Source of the DNA: Desulfobacteraceae bacterium
GTDB taxonomy: Bacteria > Desulfobacterota > Desulfobacteria > Desulfobacterales > Desulfococcaceae
Reading direction: 5' to 3'
Length of the DNA: 51,031 nucleotides
Assembly (NCBI GenBank): GCA_011390755.1
Contig: JAABRU010000030.1
Coordinates: 1-51,031, forward strand
Position numbers and translations under genes: made by a program. Of the stretch, positions 34,034 through 42,802 are shown piece after piece. Under the pieces are notes generated by a model. It did not search any database. It was not told where the DNA came from and saw nothing but the letters and a program-made list of their open reading frames with translations. How positions within the stretch are numbered: the first letter of the stretch is position 1; every line of letters begins with the position of its first letter.

Positions 34034-35773
34034 TCAGGACAGAATATTGTATTTTTTCATTTTCCGCCAAAGGGTGGAACGGTTGATGCCCAGGGCTTCT
34101 GCTGTCTGTCCCCGGTTCCATCCTTTTTCTTTCAGCAGGGACAGAATCTGCTCTTTTTCCGGAGACAGGGGCGGATGGGATTTTTTTTTAATATCCCTTC
34201 CCTCTTCCTCCGGCTTTTCCGGTTCGGGCATGAGCGGGCTGCGCAGGGACAGGGGAAGGTGCCGGTGCTCGATTTCCTTCCCCTGAGAAATGATTATCGC
34301 GTGTTCGAGAATATTCTCCAGTTCCCGTATATTGCCGGGATAATCATGATTCAGCAGCGTTTCCATTGCCTCCTGCGAAATACCTTTCGGGGGAAGGTTT
34401 TTTTTGCTGCAGAGCCGTTTGAGGATATGGCGTATCAGCAGGGGAAGATCCTCTTTTCTTTCACGCAGGGCCGGGAGTTCGATGCGCATGACATTGAGGC
34501 GGTAGAACAGATCTTCCCGGAAATTTTTTTCCTGCACCTGTTTTTCCAGTCCCACATTGGTGGCGGATATAATGCGCACATCCACTTTTACGGTTTTCCG
34601 GCCGCCCAGGGGGTAAAATTCCTTATCTTCCAGTACCGTCAGCAGTTTGGCCTGCAGCGCCAGGGGCAGGTCTCCGATTTCATCCAGAAAAATCGTGCCG
34701 CCGTCGGCTTCCTGAAATCGGCCGGTCTTATCCCGGTCCGCGCCGGTAAAGGCTCCTTTGACATAACCGAACATTTCCGATTCCAGCAGGTTTTCCGGCA
34801 GGGCCGCGCAGTTCACCTTTACCAAAGGTCTGTTTTTGCGGAGACTGGCATTGTGGATTACCCGCGTCAGAATGTCTTTCCCCGTACCGGTACGCCCTTC
34901 AATGAGAACCGTGGCATCACTTTCGGATATCACCGGAAGAATGTCAAATATTTTCTGCATGGAAGGCGCACGCCCCACCATATCATAAAAGGTATAGCGT
35001 TCTTTGATTTCACTGTTGAACTGATACACCAGGGAAAGATCGGTCAGGGTGGCTATACCGCCGGTAATCCGCCCGTTTTCATTTTTCAGGGCCATATAAT
35101 TGGCGCGGACGGGAATACGCTGCCCCCCTTTGGTGCAGATACTGCCTTCCCTTCCGGAACGGGGATTGCCGTCTTTTACGGTTTGTCCCAGGGGCAGATG
35201 ATTGTCAAATATTTCTGCACCGAAAAGGGACGCGCAGCTTTTCCCCAGCACATCTGCCCGCCGGAATTCGCTCATATTTTCGGCAGCGGCATTGAAGAAG
35301 GTGATATATCCGCTGCGGTCAACGGTGAGCACCCCGCTTTCCAGATGATCCAGAATATTTTTCATGCGCTGGCCTTCGTAGCGGACACGCGTCATGAGTT
35401 CCTGAAATGCGGAATGATCCTGCACAATGACAATACAGCCCGCAAACTCCTGCGCATCATCATACAGGGGGGATACGATTTTGGTCAGAAAATGTTTTTT
35501 GTCATCGGGCCCGGCAATACTGACATCCGCGGTCAGCAGATCCCGGCCCTCCTCCACTGCTTTATCCAAAAGACATTCCCCGCCGCAGAAAGATGCATCC
35601 AGAATTTCCCGGCATGTTCTGTCCGAAGGCAGTTTTTCGGTACATGCCGTGAGCAGACGGGCTGTTTCATTCATGGACAGCAGTCTGCGGTCTTTCCCGA
35701 TCACGATGCTTCCGGCAGAAAGAAAATCAAATATCTGGGGAAGTCTGAGGTATGAAAGCAGGAGTTTGTCCAT
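34034..35773 (-). CDS. PAS-PAS sigma-54-dependent transcriptional activator
   Basis: 579 residues. Two PAS-like sensory domains (about 10-120, VIGKDRRLLSMNETARLL; about 140-255, VLTVDRSGYITFFNAAAENM) replace a receiver. The first has a Cys-containing insert (CREILDASFCGGECLLD) that could bind metal or sense redox. The AAA+ core follows: EGRTGTGKD (Walker A, with Arg in place of the usual Ser), GYVKGAFTGAD with the sigma-54 loop, GGTIFLDEIGD. The C-terminal Fis helix-turn-helix is NRGQTAEALGINRSTLWRKM. It belongs to a minus-strand signalling block with two kinases. The liv operon on the other side of the block has a candidate sigma-54 site. Confidence 0.85.
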   Translation of the reverse strand: MDKLLLSYLRLPQIFDFLSAGSIVIGKDRRLLSMNETARLLTACTEKLPSDRTCREILDASFCGGECLLDKAVEEGRDLLTADVSIAGPDDKKHFLTKIVSPLYDDAQEFAGCIVIVQDHSAFQELMTRVRYEGQRMKNILDHLESGVLTVDRSGYITFFNAAAENMSEFRRADVLGKSCASLFGAEIFDNHLPLGQTVKDGNPRSGREGSICTKGGQRIPVRANYMALKNENGRITGGIATLTDLSLVYQFNSEIKERYTFYDMVGRAPSMQKIFDILPVISESDATVLIEGRTGTGKDILTRVIHNASLRKNRPLVKVNCAALPENLLESEMFGYVKGAFTGADRDKTGRFQEADGGTIFLDEIGDLPLALQAKLLTVLEDKEFYPLGGRKTVKVDVRIISATNVGLEKQVQEKNFREDLFYRLNVMRIELPALRERKEDLPLLIRHILKRLCSKKNLPPKGISQEAMETLLNHDYPGNIRELENILEHAIIISQGKEIEHRHLPLSLRSPLMPEPEKPEEEGRDIKKKSHPPLSPEKEQILSLLKEKGWNRGQTAEALGINRSTLWRKMKKYNILS

Positions 35774-35796
35774 ATTTCAGCAAAAAAATTCAGAAA

Positions 35797-36951
35797 TCAG
35801 GGTGCCGGCCGCGACCCGGGCGGAATCCGGATAATGAAAGCGGTTCCCTGTCCGGTTTCACTTTCCGCACGGATATCCCCCTGATGTTCGTCTACGATTT
35901 TTTTGGTCAGCATCAGACCGATGCCGGTGCCCCGGTTGCCCTTGCTTGTGAAAAAACTCCGGAAAATTTTTTCTTTGATTTCAGGTGTAATCCCGATGCC
36001 GTTGTCTTCCACCCGGTATTCCACTCCGCCGTCTCCGCTTTTGCGGCTTTGCAGCAGCACTCTTTTTTCTTTGCTTTTGCAGTTTTCATCCATACAGGCT
36101 TCAATGGCATTGGCTGTCAGGTTGAGCAGGCATCTGTGAAGGGCCTCCTCATCCATATATATTTTTTCCACATCCGGGGCCGCAGAAACATCCAGGCGGA
36201 TACTGTGCTGCTCTGCACGGTGGATCATCAGTTCTCCGACTTCCTGCAAAGGAACATTGGGATCGCAGAGCCGCAGGTCGGTTCTGGCACTTTTGGCATA
36301 ATCCAGCAGATCCAGGGAAAGCTTGGTAATTTTATCCATATTGCCCTTTAACATTTCCCATCCCTGGGTCAGATACTGCTTATTATCCAGCTCCATCCCT
36401 TTCTCCAGCACAAATGCACCGCCTTTTAATCCGCTGGCAATACTTTTGATGGCATGGGAAAGCTCGGCCACGGTCTGCCCCACGGCTGCCATTTTCTCGG
36501 CCTCAATCACCTGCCTGCTTTTTTCTTCTACCAGATTTTCCAGATTTTCAGTATATTCCCGCAGCTTCATCCGCATGGAAATGCGTTCTTCTGCCCGCTT
36601 CAGGGCAATTTCCAGCACTTCATCATTAATGGGCTTGGTGACAAAATCCGTGGCATCATGTTTGAGGCTCTGAATGGCCAGATCCAAATCCCCGTGGCCG
36701 GTAATCATGATGACTTCGGTATCCGGATGGTATTTTTTGATTTCCTGCAGCAGTTCTATACCGCCCATGACCGGCATTTTTATATCGGTGAGCACAATGG
36801 CGGGAGAATATTCTTTAAAAATCTCGAATCCTTCTGCCCCGTTTCCGGCTGTTCTGACCTCATATCCCATATCTTCCAGGGAGATTCCCAGGATTTTCCG
36901 GATACCTTCCTCATCATCTGCCAGCAGTATTTTCCGATTTGTATTTTTCAT
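35797..36951 (-). CDS. Receiver-histidine kinase hybrid
   Basis: 384 residues. A receiver domain (5-125) has ILLADDEEG and the phospho-acceptor in IVLTDIKMPVMGG. A coiled coil (LREYTENLENLVEEKSRQV) follows, then a kinase whose H-box is TVAELSHAIKSIASGLKGG, of the variant type with HAIKS in place of HELRTP. The ATPase domain has LNLTANAIEAC (N), DNGIGITPE (G1) and GNRGTGIGLML (G2). Soluble, with no membrane segment. It ends 24 bp before the PAS-PAS activator, so the two are co-transcribed. Its receiver may take phosphate from the sensorless kinase downstream. Confidence 0.82.
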   Translation of the reverse strand: MKNTNRKILLADDEEGIRKILGISLEDMGYEVRTAGNGAEGFEIFKEYSPAIVLTDIKMPVMGGIELLQEIKKYHPDTEVIMITGHGDLDLAIQSLKHDATDFVTKPINDEVLEIALKRAEERISMRMKLREYTENLENLVEEKSRQVIEAEKMAAVGQTVAELSHAIKSIASGLKGGAFVLEKGMELDNKQYLTQGWEMLKGNMDKITKLSLDLLDYAKSARTDLRLCDPNVPLQEVGELMIHRAEQHSIRLDVSAAPDVEKIYMDEEALHRCLLNLTANAIEACMDENCKSKEKRVLLQSRKSGDGGVEYRVEDNGIGITPEIKEKIFRSFFTSKGNRGTGIGLMLTKKIVDEHQGDIRAESETGQGTAFIIRIPPGSRPAP

Positions 36952-37330
36952 ATGAAAGATATTGATTTATAATGTTAATCCGATTCACGAACTCCCTGCG
37001 GATTTTCGGAAATGTATCAGGCTTTTTTTGCATATTCAATCAGAAAACCCATCGCATCTGACCGAAAATCCGTATTATGCCATATCAGAAGGTATAAATC
37101 AAATACAGATGTACATACCTGTCCATAAATTCTTCGACAGCGGACCAGAACCGCTGATTCCGTCAGTTTAACCCTGGCAGAGCAGTCGTTACATTCAAAA
37201 TGCAGATTAAGGAAAAGGAGGGTCATCAGCGGGACCTGCCGATTCTTCTTTTCCCTGTGCAAAACCCCGTGCAAAACCCTGTGCAAAACAATGACAGATA
37301 AAATAACTGAAGCCGAATCACATTTTCTGC
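36952..37330. other. Intergenic region before the liv operon, with a 12-bp tandem repeat
   Basis: Three exact-register tandem units at 37254-37289: CCTGTGCAAAAC, CCCGTGCAAAAC, CCTGTGCAAAAC. At 37059 TGACCG is followed by a poor CGATA match. Short ORFs on both strands here have no recognisable domain or ribosome site and are not annotated. Confidence 0.5.
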
Positions 37331-37376
37331 TTGACATCGGAACAATAGTTTTATAATGGTCAAACCATTATAAAAC
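37331..37376 (+). promoter_or_regulatory. Promoter and palindromic operator of the liv operon
   Basis: GTTTTATAATGGT (37348-37360) and ACCATTATAAAAC (37364-37376) form a perfect 13-bp inverted repeat with a 3-bp centre. TTGACA (37331) and TATAAT (37352, inside the left arm) form a sigma-70-type promoter, with a short spacer of 15. A related half-site, ATGGTATAAAAC, lies at 37466. A repressor bound here would block the promoter. The regulator is not identified. Confidence 0.65.
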
Positions 37377-37481
37377 AGATGTGATTCAGGTATTCTGCTC
37401 ATTACCGGGAAAAATAAACGGATATGATTCATCGGCACTGTTTTTCACTTTATCCAAAGAGCAAAATGGTATAAAACAATT

Positions 37482-37498
37482 CCGGTTTCCGCTTTGCG
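37482..37498 (+). promoter_or_regulatory. Possible sigma-54 promoter before livK-like gene
   Basis: CCGGTTTCCGCTTTGCG has GG and GC separated by exactly ten bases as required, but lacks the C after GG. It lies about 40 bp before the start codon, close to a sigma-54 activator gene. A weak match. Confidence 0.3.
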
Positions 37499-37538
37499 GA
37501 TTGGATTTTTATCTATAACTAACTATTCAGGAGGATTT

Positions 37539-38660
37539 ATGAAAAAAGCATTGATGACAGTACTGGCAGTATGTATGGTTTTTGCAGGTTCCGCGTATGC
37601 GGCAGATACTGTGAAAATCGGTCTCATGGCACCGCTTACCGGTAAATGGGCCAATGAGGGGCAGGAGATGAAACAGGTGGTGGACCTGCTGGCGGAAGAA
37701 CTGAACAAAACCGGCGGTGTGCTGGGGAAACAGGTGGAAGTCATCAGCGAGGATGATGCCGGAGATCCCCGTCAGGGCGCACTGGCTGCCCAGCGGCTGA
37801 GCACCAAAGGCGTTGTGGCCGTGGTTGGTACTTACGGTTCCTCCACTTCCGAGGCCACCCAGAATATTTATGAGGAAAACGAAATCATCCAGATCGTCAA
37901 TGCTTCCACTGCGGTCCGTCTTTCGGAAAAGGGCCTGAAATTCTTTTTCCGTTCCTGCCCCAGAGATGATGAGCAGGGCATTGTGGCCGCCAAAACCCTG
38001 ATGGCAAAAGGCTATAAAAATATTGCACTGCTCCATGACAATACCAGTTATGCCAAAGGTCTGGGTGAGGAAGTAAAACACGAACTGGAAAAAAACGGTA
38101 TCAAACCGGTTTTTTTTGATGCCCTGACCCCGGGTGAGCAGGATTACGCCACCATCCTTACCAAAATCAAAGAAACCAAACCCGAAGTGGTTTTCTTTTC
38201 CGGTTACTATCCCGAAGCGGGACTGATGCTGCGTCAGAAACAGGATATGGGCTGGGATGTGCCTTTTATGGGCGGTGATGCCACCAATAACCCGGATCTG
38301 ATCAAAAGTGCCGGAAAAGATGCTGCCGATGGTTTTCTGCTGGTCAGCCCCCCCATGCCCGCCGATCTGGCTTCTCCCGAAGCAAAAGCCTTTCTGGATG
38401 CCTTCAAAGCCAAATACGGCACTCTGCCCGGCTCCATCTGGTCCGTACTGGCCGGTGACGGTTTCAAAGTGCTCTGCGAAGCTGTAAAAGGTGCGGGCGC
38501 GGCCGATTCCAAAAAAATGGCAGAATACATGAAAAACAAAATGGAAGATTTCCCCGGTCTGACCGGTAAACTGGCGTTTAACGAAAAAGGCGATCGCGTA
38601 GGCGATGTGTACCGGGTTTACCAGGTCAGTGCCGACGGGAAATTTATCCTGGAACAGTAA
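37539..38660 (+). CDS. livK: Branched-chain amino acid ABC transporter substrate-binding protein
   Basis: 373 residues. A Sec signal peptide (MKKALMTVLAVCMVFAGSAYA) is followed by a mature type I periplasmic binding protein: TVKIGLMAPLTGKWANEGQ, LGKQVEVISEDDAGDPRQG, VVGTYGSSTSEAT and the second-lobe KNIALLHDNTSYAKGLG. It captures branched-chain or related amino acids in the periplasm for the membrane complex encoded downstream. AGGAGGA lies four bases before the ATG. A roughly 465-bp gap with two repeat elements separates it from livH, so its expression level is probably uncoupled from the other genes. The substrate could also be another amino acid or an amide. Confidence 0.9.
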   Translation: MKKALMTVLAVCMVFAGSAYAADTVKIGLMAPLTGKWANEGQEMKQVVDLLAEELNKTGGVLGKQVEVISEDDAGDPRQGALAAQRLSTKGVVAVVGTYGSSTSEATQNIYEENEIIQIVNASTAVRLSEKGLKFFFRSCPRDDEQGIVAAKTLMAKGYKNIALLHDNTSYAKGLGEEVKHELEKNGIKPVFFDALTPGEQDYATILTKIKETKPEVVFFSGYYPEAGLMLRQKQDMGWDVPFMGGDATNNPDLIKSAGKDAADGFLLVSPPMPADLASPEAKAFLDAFKAKYGTLPGSIWSVLAGDGFKVLCEAVKGAGAADSKKMAEYMKNKMEDFPGLTGKLAFNEKGDRVGDVYRVYQVSADGKFILEQ

Positions 38661-38809
38661 GGGATAATGCTGAATGCTGAATGTTTAATTTAAACGGATC
38701 CCAGTCAAAACACGAGTTCGGCATTCAGCACTCCGTTTTGCATTTGAAAGAAAACCTTACTGCCGGACACTTTTTACCGGCACACAGATTTTTCACTGAA
38801 TCAAAGAGC
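38661..38809. other. livK-livH gap, left part
   Basis: Contains AATGCTGAATGCTGAATG (38667 on) with a partially complementary GGCATTCAGCA 50 bp later. This is a possible weak hairpin after livK that could stabilise the upstream mRNA or attenuate readthrough. No gene. Confidence 0.4.
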
Positions 38810-38938
38810 TGATGAACCGGTAAAAAGGCAAAAATCCCGTCATTCCGGCGGAAAGCCGGAGTCCGTAACAGACTGTAAATTCCGGATTCCGCCGGAATCA
38901 CAGAAAATCTGAAATTCGGACTTTTTACGGGTTCATCA
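38810..38938. repeat. TGATGAAYCGGTAAAAAG element, copy C
   Basis: Ends TGATGAACCGGTAAAAAG and CTTTTTACGGGTTCATCA. The interior is replaced by a second palindrome (TTCCGGCGGAAAGCCGGAGT against CCGGATTCCGCCGGAA), making it longer (129 bp) than the other copies. Confidence 0.8.
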
Positions 38939-38986
38939 GGAGCTGATATTTTTTGTCCGGCAGTGTAAGCATTTATCATTCAACAT

Positions 38987-39089
38987 TGATGGTCCCGTAA
39001 AAAGTCCGGAAATCAGGTTTTGATACAGATTAACACTCTGATTTTATTAATATCATTTTTTGAAATTTGGACTTTTTACCGATTCATCA
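38987..39089. repeat. TGATGAAYCGGTAAAAAGTC element, copy D
   Basis: 103 bp, close to the reverse complement of copy A at 3454: ATCAGGTTTTGATACA and CTCTGATTTTATTAATA match it inverted, with ends TGATGGTCCCGTAAAAAGTC and GACTTTTTACCGATTCATCA. It lies between livK and livH. Confidence 0.8.
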
Positions 39090-39125
39090 ACATTCAACAT
39101 TCATCATTCAGCCAACATTAATACT

Positions 39126-40031
39126 ATGGAATTTTTCTTTCAGCAACTGACAAACGGACTGGCCATCGGCGGTATCTATGCCCTGATTGCACTGGGGTAT
39201 ACCATGGTGTACGGAGTGCTCAAGCTGATTAACTTTGCCCACGGTGATCTTTTTACCATGGGGGCTTATCTGGGCCTGACACTTCTGACTTCCCTGGCCC
39301 TGCACCAGCACCTGGGCGCGTTTCCGGGGGTCATCGTACTCGCAGTGATGGTCATGGGACTGGTCGGCATTATCGGCATTCTGCTGGACCAGGCCGCATA
39401 CAGACCCCTGCGGGAATCCCCCCGGCTTTCGGCTGTGGTTTCCGCACTGGGTGCATCCATCTTTTTTCAGAATCTGGTGATGATGGTTTACGGCGCCAAA
39501 TACCAGTATTATCCCAAAAATATTCTTCCCAAAACGGTAATCACCATCATGGGGCTGCCCATCCCCCTCATGCGCATTCTGATTCTGCTGACATCTGTTT
39601 TCATGATGGTGGCATTGTATCTGTTTATACAAAAAAGCAAAGTGGGTACGGCCATCCGCGCTGCGGCCATAGATCAGGGGGCTGCCCGTCTGATGGGAAT
39701 CAATGTCAACCGGGTCATTATGCTGGTCTTCTTTATCGGCCCGGCACTGGGGGGGGCCGCCGGTCTTATGGTCGGACTCTATTATGGTCAGATTAATTTT
39801 ACCATGGGCTGGGTGTACGGTCTCAAAGCCTTTACAGCCGCAATTCTGGGTGGTATCGGCAATATCCCCGGTGCCATGGTGGGCGGCATTCTGCTGGGCC
39901 TTATCGAATCCCTGGGGGCGGCCTATATTTCCCTTGCCTGGAAAGATGCCATTGCCTTTTGCGTTCTCATCGCCATACTCATTGTACGGCCCACGGGACT
40001 GCTGGGAGAACGGGTAGCGGAGAAAATATGA
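39126..40031 (+). CDS. livH: Branched-chain amino acid ABC transporter permease LivH
   Basis: 301 residues with about eight membrane helices. QQLTNGLAIGGIYALIALGY and LINFAHGDLFTMGAYLG at the N-terminus and the EAA-like GNIPGAMVGGILLGLIESLG near the C-terminus are diagnostic of LivH. It forms the inner-membrane channel with LivM. The start at 39126 begins the conserved N-terminus; the longer frame runs through repeat DNA. The ribosome site is weak. Its stop overlaps the livM start (ATGA). Confidence 0.92.
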   Translation: MEFFFQQLTNGLAIGGIYALIALGYTMVYGVLKLINFAHGDLFTMGAYLGLTLLTSLALHQHLGAFPGVIVLAVMVMGLVGIIGILLDQAAYRPLRESPRLSAVVSALGASIFFQNLVMMVYGAKYQYYPKNILPKTVITIMGLPIPLMRILILLTSVFMMVALYLFIQKSKVGTAIRAAAIDQGAARLMGINVNRVIMLVFFIGPALGGAAGLMVGLYYGQINFTMGWVYGLKAFTAAILGGIGNIPGAMVGGILLGLIESLGAAYISLAWKDAIAFCVLIAILIVRPTGLLGERVAEKI

Positions 40032-41026
40032 TGCAGAATACAGCCGAAAAATTTCCAAAAAGATATATCGTTTACGGAATCTGTGCCGTCCTGCTGGCCT
40101 TTGCACCGCTGCTTTTGGACAGTTACTGGACAGATGTGCTGAACAATGTGGGACTTTACGCCATACTGGGGCTGAGTCTCAACCTGATTGTGGGGCATTC
40201 CGGTCTTTTTAATCTGGGACATGCCGCATTTTATGCCATGGGGGCCTATACGGCCGCCATCCTCAATACCCTGTTTAAAATTCCCATTCTGCTGCTTTTA
40301 CCGGCTTCCGCGCTGACAGCCGGTCTGTTTGCCCTGATTATCGCCCGGCCCATTATCCATCTGCGGGGGGATTATCTGTGCATCGTCACCATCGGTGTGG
40401 GAGAAATTATCCGGATTGCCCTTATCAATGATATATTCGGTATTACCGGCGGTGCCAACGGTATTTTCGGCATTTCCCGGCCGGTTCTGTTCGGTCTGAA
40501 GATTAACAAACCCTATGAGTTTTATTACCTGATATGGATTTTTGCCGCAGTCACCGTATTTCTTTTTTTCCGTCTGGAAAATTCCCGTTTTGGCCGGGCA
40601 CTCAATTATCTGCGGGAAGACGAGGTGGCCGCGGAAGGCAGCGGCATCAACACGGCTTATTATAAACTGGCCGCTTTTGTGCTGGGCGCGGCATGGGCCG
40701 GAATGGTGGGAACCATTTATGCATCCAAAATGATGATTGTCTCTCCCGAATCTTTCAATTTCTGGGAATCTGTCATCATGTTCACCCTGATTATCCTGGG
40801 CGGATCAGGAAGTATTCCGGGCGTACTGATGGGGGCATTTCTGATTATCGGTCTGCCCGAAGTCTTTCGCGGATTTGCCAATGCCAGAATGCTCATTTTC
40901 GGGGCGGCCATGGTGGTGATGATGATTTTCAGACCCCAGGGAATCCTGCCGCCGCATCCCAGAAAATATCCCATTCCCCGGATGGATAAGACGAACAGAA
41001 TGAGCGAGAATGAGGGGACATCGTGA
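40028..41026 (+). CDS. livM: Branched-chain amino acid ABC transporter permease LivM
   Basis: 332 residues and about nine membrane helices. Diagnostic segments are [54 protein letters not shown] and [13 protein letters not shown]. The C-terminal tail (FRPQGILPP) is the usual LivM ending, with a short charged extension. It starts in the ATGA overlapping the livH stop (the next Met is one codon later) and ends overlapping the livG GTG start, so the genes are translationally coupled. Confidence 0.92.
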   Translation: MMQNTAEKFPKRYIVYGICAVLLAFAPLLLDSYWTDVLNNVGLYAILGLSLNLIVGHSGLFNLGHAAFYAMGAYTAAILNTLFKIPILLLLPASALTAGLFALIIARPIIHLRGDYLCIVTIGVGEIIRIALINDIFGITGGANGIFGISRPVLFGLKINKPYEFYYLIWIFAAVTVFLFFRLENSRFGRALNYLREDEVAAEGSGINTAYYKLAAFVLGAAWAGMVGTIYASKMMIVSPESFNFWESVIMFTLIILGGSGSIPGVLMGAFLIIGLPEVFRGFANARMLIFGAAMVVMMIFRPQGILPPHPRKYPIPRMDKTNRMSENEGTS

Positions 41027-41793
41027 GCCTTTTACGATTAGAGAATCTGACCAAAAAATTCGGCGGACTCACCGCTGTGAACAATGTTTCTTTTGAAAGC
41101 GGACAGGGCAGCATTGTCGGTCTCATCGGGCCGAACGGAGCCGGAAAAACAACGGTATTCAACCTGATTACCGGAAACTACCAGCCCAATGAAGGAAATA
41201 TCATATTCGACGGGCAGCCCATTGCCGGTCTGCTGACCCATAAAATTGTTTCCATGGGAATTGCCCGCACCTTTCAGACCATCCGCCTTTTCAAAAATCT
41301 TTCCGCACTGGAAAATGTACTGGCCGGATGCCACTGCCGCATGAAATCCGGTATTTTCGGGGGGATGTTCCGTACACCTGCGCAGAAAAGGGAAGAGCGG
41401 GAAGCACTGGAACAGGCTTTGGCGGAACTGGATTTTGTGGGACTGGGCGAGCAGGCCGATGTGCTTTCCAGCAATCTTTCCTACGGAAATCAGCGTCTGC
41501 TGGAAATTGCACGGGCTTTGGCCACCCGGCCCCGACTGCTGATCCTGGATGAACCCGCGGGCGGAATGAATGAACAGGAAACCGACAGTCTCATCCGCCT
41601 TATCCGCAGGACACAGGATCGGGGCATTACCGTTTTGCTGATTGAGCATGACATGGGACTGGTAATGGAAGTCTGTGAAAAACTGGTGGTCATTGAATAC
41701 GGCGGAAAAATAGCCGAAGGCACACCGGATGAAATCAAGGAAAACCCCCGTGTCATTGAGGCATATCTGGGAACCGAAGAAGAAGACGAATAA
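41023..41793 (+). CDS. livG: Branched-chain amino acid ABC transporter ATP-binding protein LivG
   Basis: 256 residues starting at a GTG that overlaps the livM stop (GTGA). Walker [11 protein letters not shown]-loop region [10 protein letters not shown], signature [16 protein letters not shown] (the LSYG variant typical of LivG), Walker [13 protein letters not shown] and H-loop [12 protein letters not shown]. The LivG-specific insert before the signature ([17 protein letters not shown]) is present. It powers import together with LivF. Confidence 0.92.
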   Translation: MSLLRLENLTKKFGGLTAVNNVSFESGQGSIVGLIGPNGAGKTTVFNLITGNYQPNEGNIIFDGQPIAGLLTHKIVSMGIARTFQTIRLFKNLSALENVLAGCHCRMKSGIFGGMFRTPAQKREEREALEQALAELDFVGLGEQADVLSSNLSYGNQRLLEIARALATRPRLLILDEPAGGMNEQETDSLIRLIRRTQDRGITVLLIEHDMGLVMEVCEKLVVIEYGGKIAEGTPDEIKENPRVIEAYLGTEEEDE

Positions 41794-41831
41794 TTTGCAT
41801 CAGAAGCTGCCTCAGAAAAGGATAAAAAGAT

Positions 41832-42545
41832 ATGCTGCTTGAAATAAAAAATCTGCGGGTGAAATACGGTAATGTCGAGGCCCTGCACGGTATCAATATC
41901 CGTGTGGAAGAAGGGGAAATTGTCACCATTCTGGGGGCCAACGGAGCAGGGAAATCCACCACACTGAATGCCATCTGCGGCCTGATGAAAATAAGCGGCG
42001 GAGAAATCCTTTTCCGGGGCAGTCCCCTTCACAAAATGCCCGCGGATCAGATTGTAAAAGAAGGCATCACCCAGTCCCCCGAAGGCCGCCGGGTTTTCGG
42101 AACCCTGACCGTGCGGGAAAACCTGAATCTGGGAGCCTTTACAATCAATGATCCCCGCAAAAACAAAAAAAACCTGGACTGGATTTTCCGACTCTTTCCC
42201 CGCCTGGAAGAACGAAGCGGACAGCTTGCCGGAACCCTGAGCGGCGGAGAGCAGCAGATGCTGGCCATCGGACGGGCACTCATGGGGCAGCCGCGGATTC
42301 TCCTGCTGGACGAACCCAGCCTCGGTCTGGCCCCCATTCTGGTCAAAACCATATTCGACACGGTAAAAGAAATCAACAAAAGCGGTGTAACCGTGGTGCT
42401 GGTGGAACAGAACGCCCGTGTGGCCCTCAAACTGGCCCACCGGGGATATGTTATGGAAGTCGGCAATATTGTTATGGAAGATTCCGCAGCATCCCTGCTG
42501 TCCAATCCGGATGTGCAGAACGCGTACCTGGGCGGGAAAAAATAA
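41832..42545 (+). CDS. livF: Branched-chain amino acid ABC transporter ATP-binding protein LivF
   Basis: 237 residues. Walker A GANGAGKST, QSPEGRRVFGTLTVRENL (diagnostic for LivF), signature LSGGEQQMLAIGRALM, Walker B ILLLDEPSLGLAP and H-loop VEQNARVAL. It starts 38 bp after livG, the last gene of the operon. No clear T-run terminator follows; the next feature is a large palindrome at 42647. Confidence 0.92.
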   Translation: MLLEIKNLRVKYGNVEALHGINIRVEEGEIVTILGANGAGKSTTLNAICGLMKISGGEILFRGSPLHKMPADQIVKEGITQSPEGRRVFGTLTVRENLNLGAFTINDPRKNKKNLDWIFRLFPRLEERSGQLAGTLSGGEQQMLAIGRALMGQPRILLLDEPSLGLAPILVKTIFDTVKEINKSGVTVVLVEQNARVALKLAHRGYVMEVGNIVMEDSAASLLSNPDVQNAYLGGKK

Positions 42546-42646
42546 AACATACCCGGAGTGCGAAAATTAAGGCAGAGGCCGGTTTTTCGCAAATACCTGC
42601 TCCGAATCCCCCGCAGCACAGCTCCTGAAAATTCATTAAAAAAACA

Positions 42647-42735
42647 GGCAGTGGGTCAAATCGGCTGAATCCCCCTCCCCCAACCCCTCCCGCCGGGGGA
42701 GGGGAATTTCAAATCAACCGGTTTGACCCACTGCC
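42647..42735. mobile_element. GGCAGTGGGTCAAA inverted-repeat element
   Basis: An 89-bp element with perfect 14-bp terminal inverted repeats, GGCAGTGGGTCAAA and TTTGACCCACTGCC, enclosing CCCTCCCCC/GGGGGAGGGG blocks. It is the most complete member of the GTGGGTCAAATC family also seen at 1938, 27643 and 29378, and may act as the liv transcript's terminator-like structure. Confidence 0.75.
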
Positions 42736-42744
42736 AAAAAATAT

Positions 42745-42772
42745 TGACCCGGTCTGTGAAAAGAAGCGATAA
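42745..42772 (+). promoter_or_regulatory. Candidate promoter for the local sigma factor (site 5)
   Basis: TGACCC and CGATAA with the T-to-C distance of 22 bases shared by all five sites. It starts 10 bp past the inverted-repeat element and about 190 bp before the OmpA-DUF4384 start. The -35 block matches in five of six bases and the spacer is unrelated to the other sites. Confidence 0.5.
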
Positions 42773-42802
42773 TATAAAAAACGTTCTTCTTTATCGTGCA
42801 TT

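Noticed and set aside
33782-35755. 657-codon plus-strand ORF opposite the PAS-PAS activator
   Set aside because: It is the antisense shadow of a gene with clear AAA+ and Fis motifs, and its protein shows no domain or ribosome site.
37059-37085. Sixth TGACCG site before liv
   Set aside because: A C lies at the right distance but the block reads CATAT, not CGATA, and no DUF4384 or secreted-protein gene follows.
37017-37337. 106-codon minus-strand ORF
   Set aside because: It reads through a 12-bp tandem repeat, has no recognisable domain, and crosses the probable liv control region.
39108-40106. 332-codon minus-strand ORF opposite livH
   Set aside because: Shadow; biased His/Gln-rich composition with no domain.
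41490-42440. 316-codon minus-strand ORF opposite livG/livF
   Set aside because: Shadow of two genes with complete ABC ATPase motifs.
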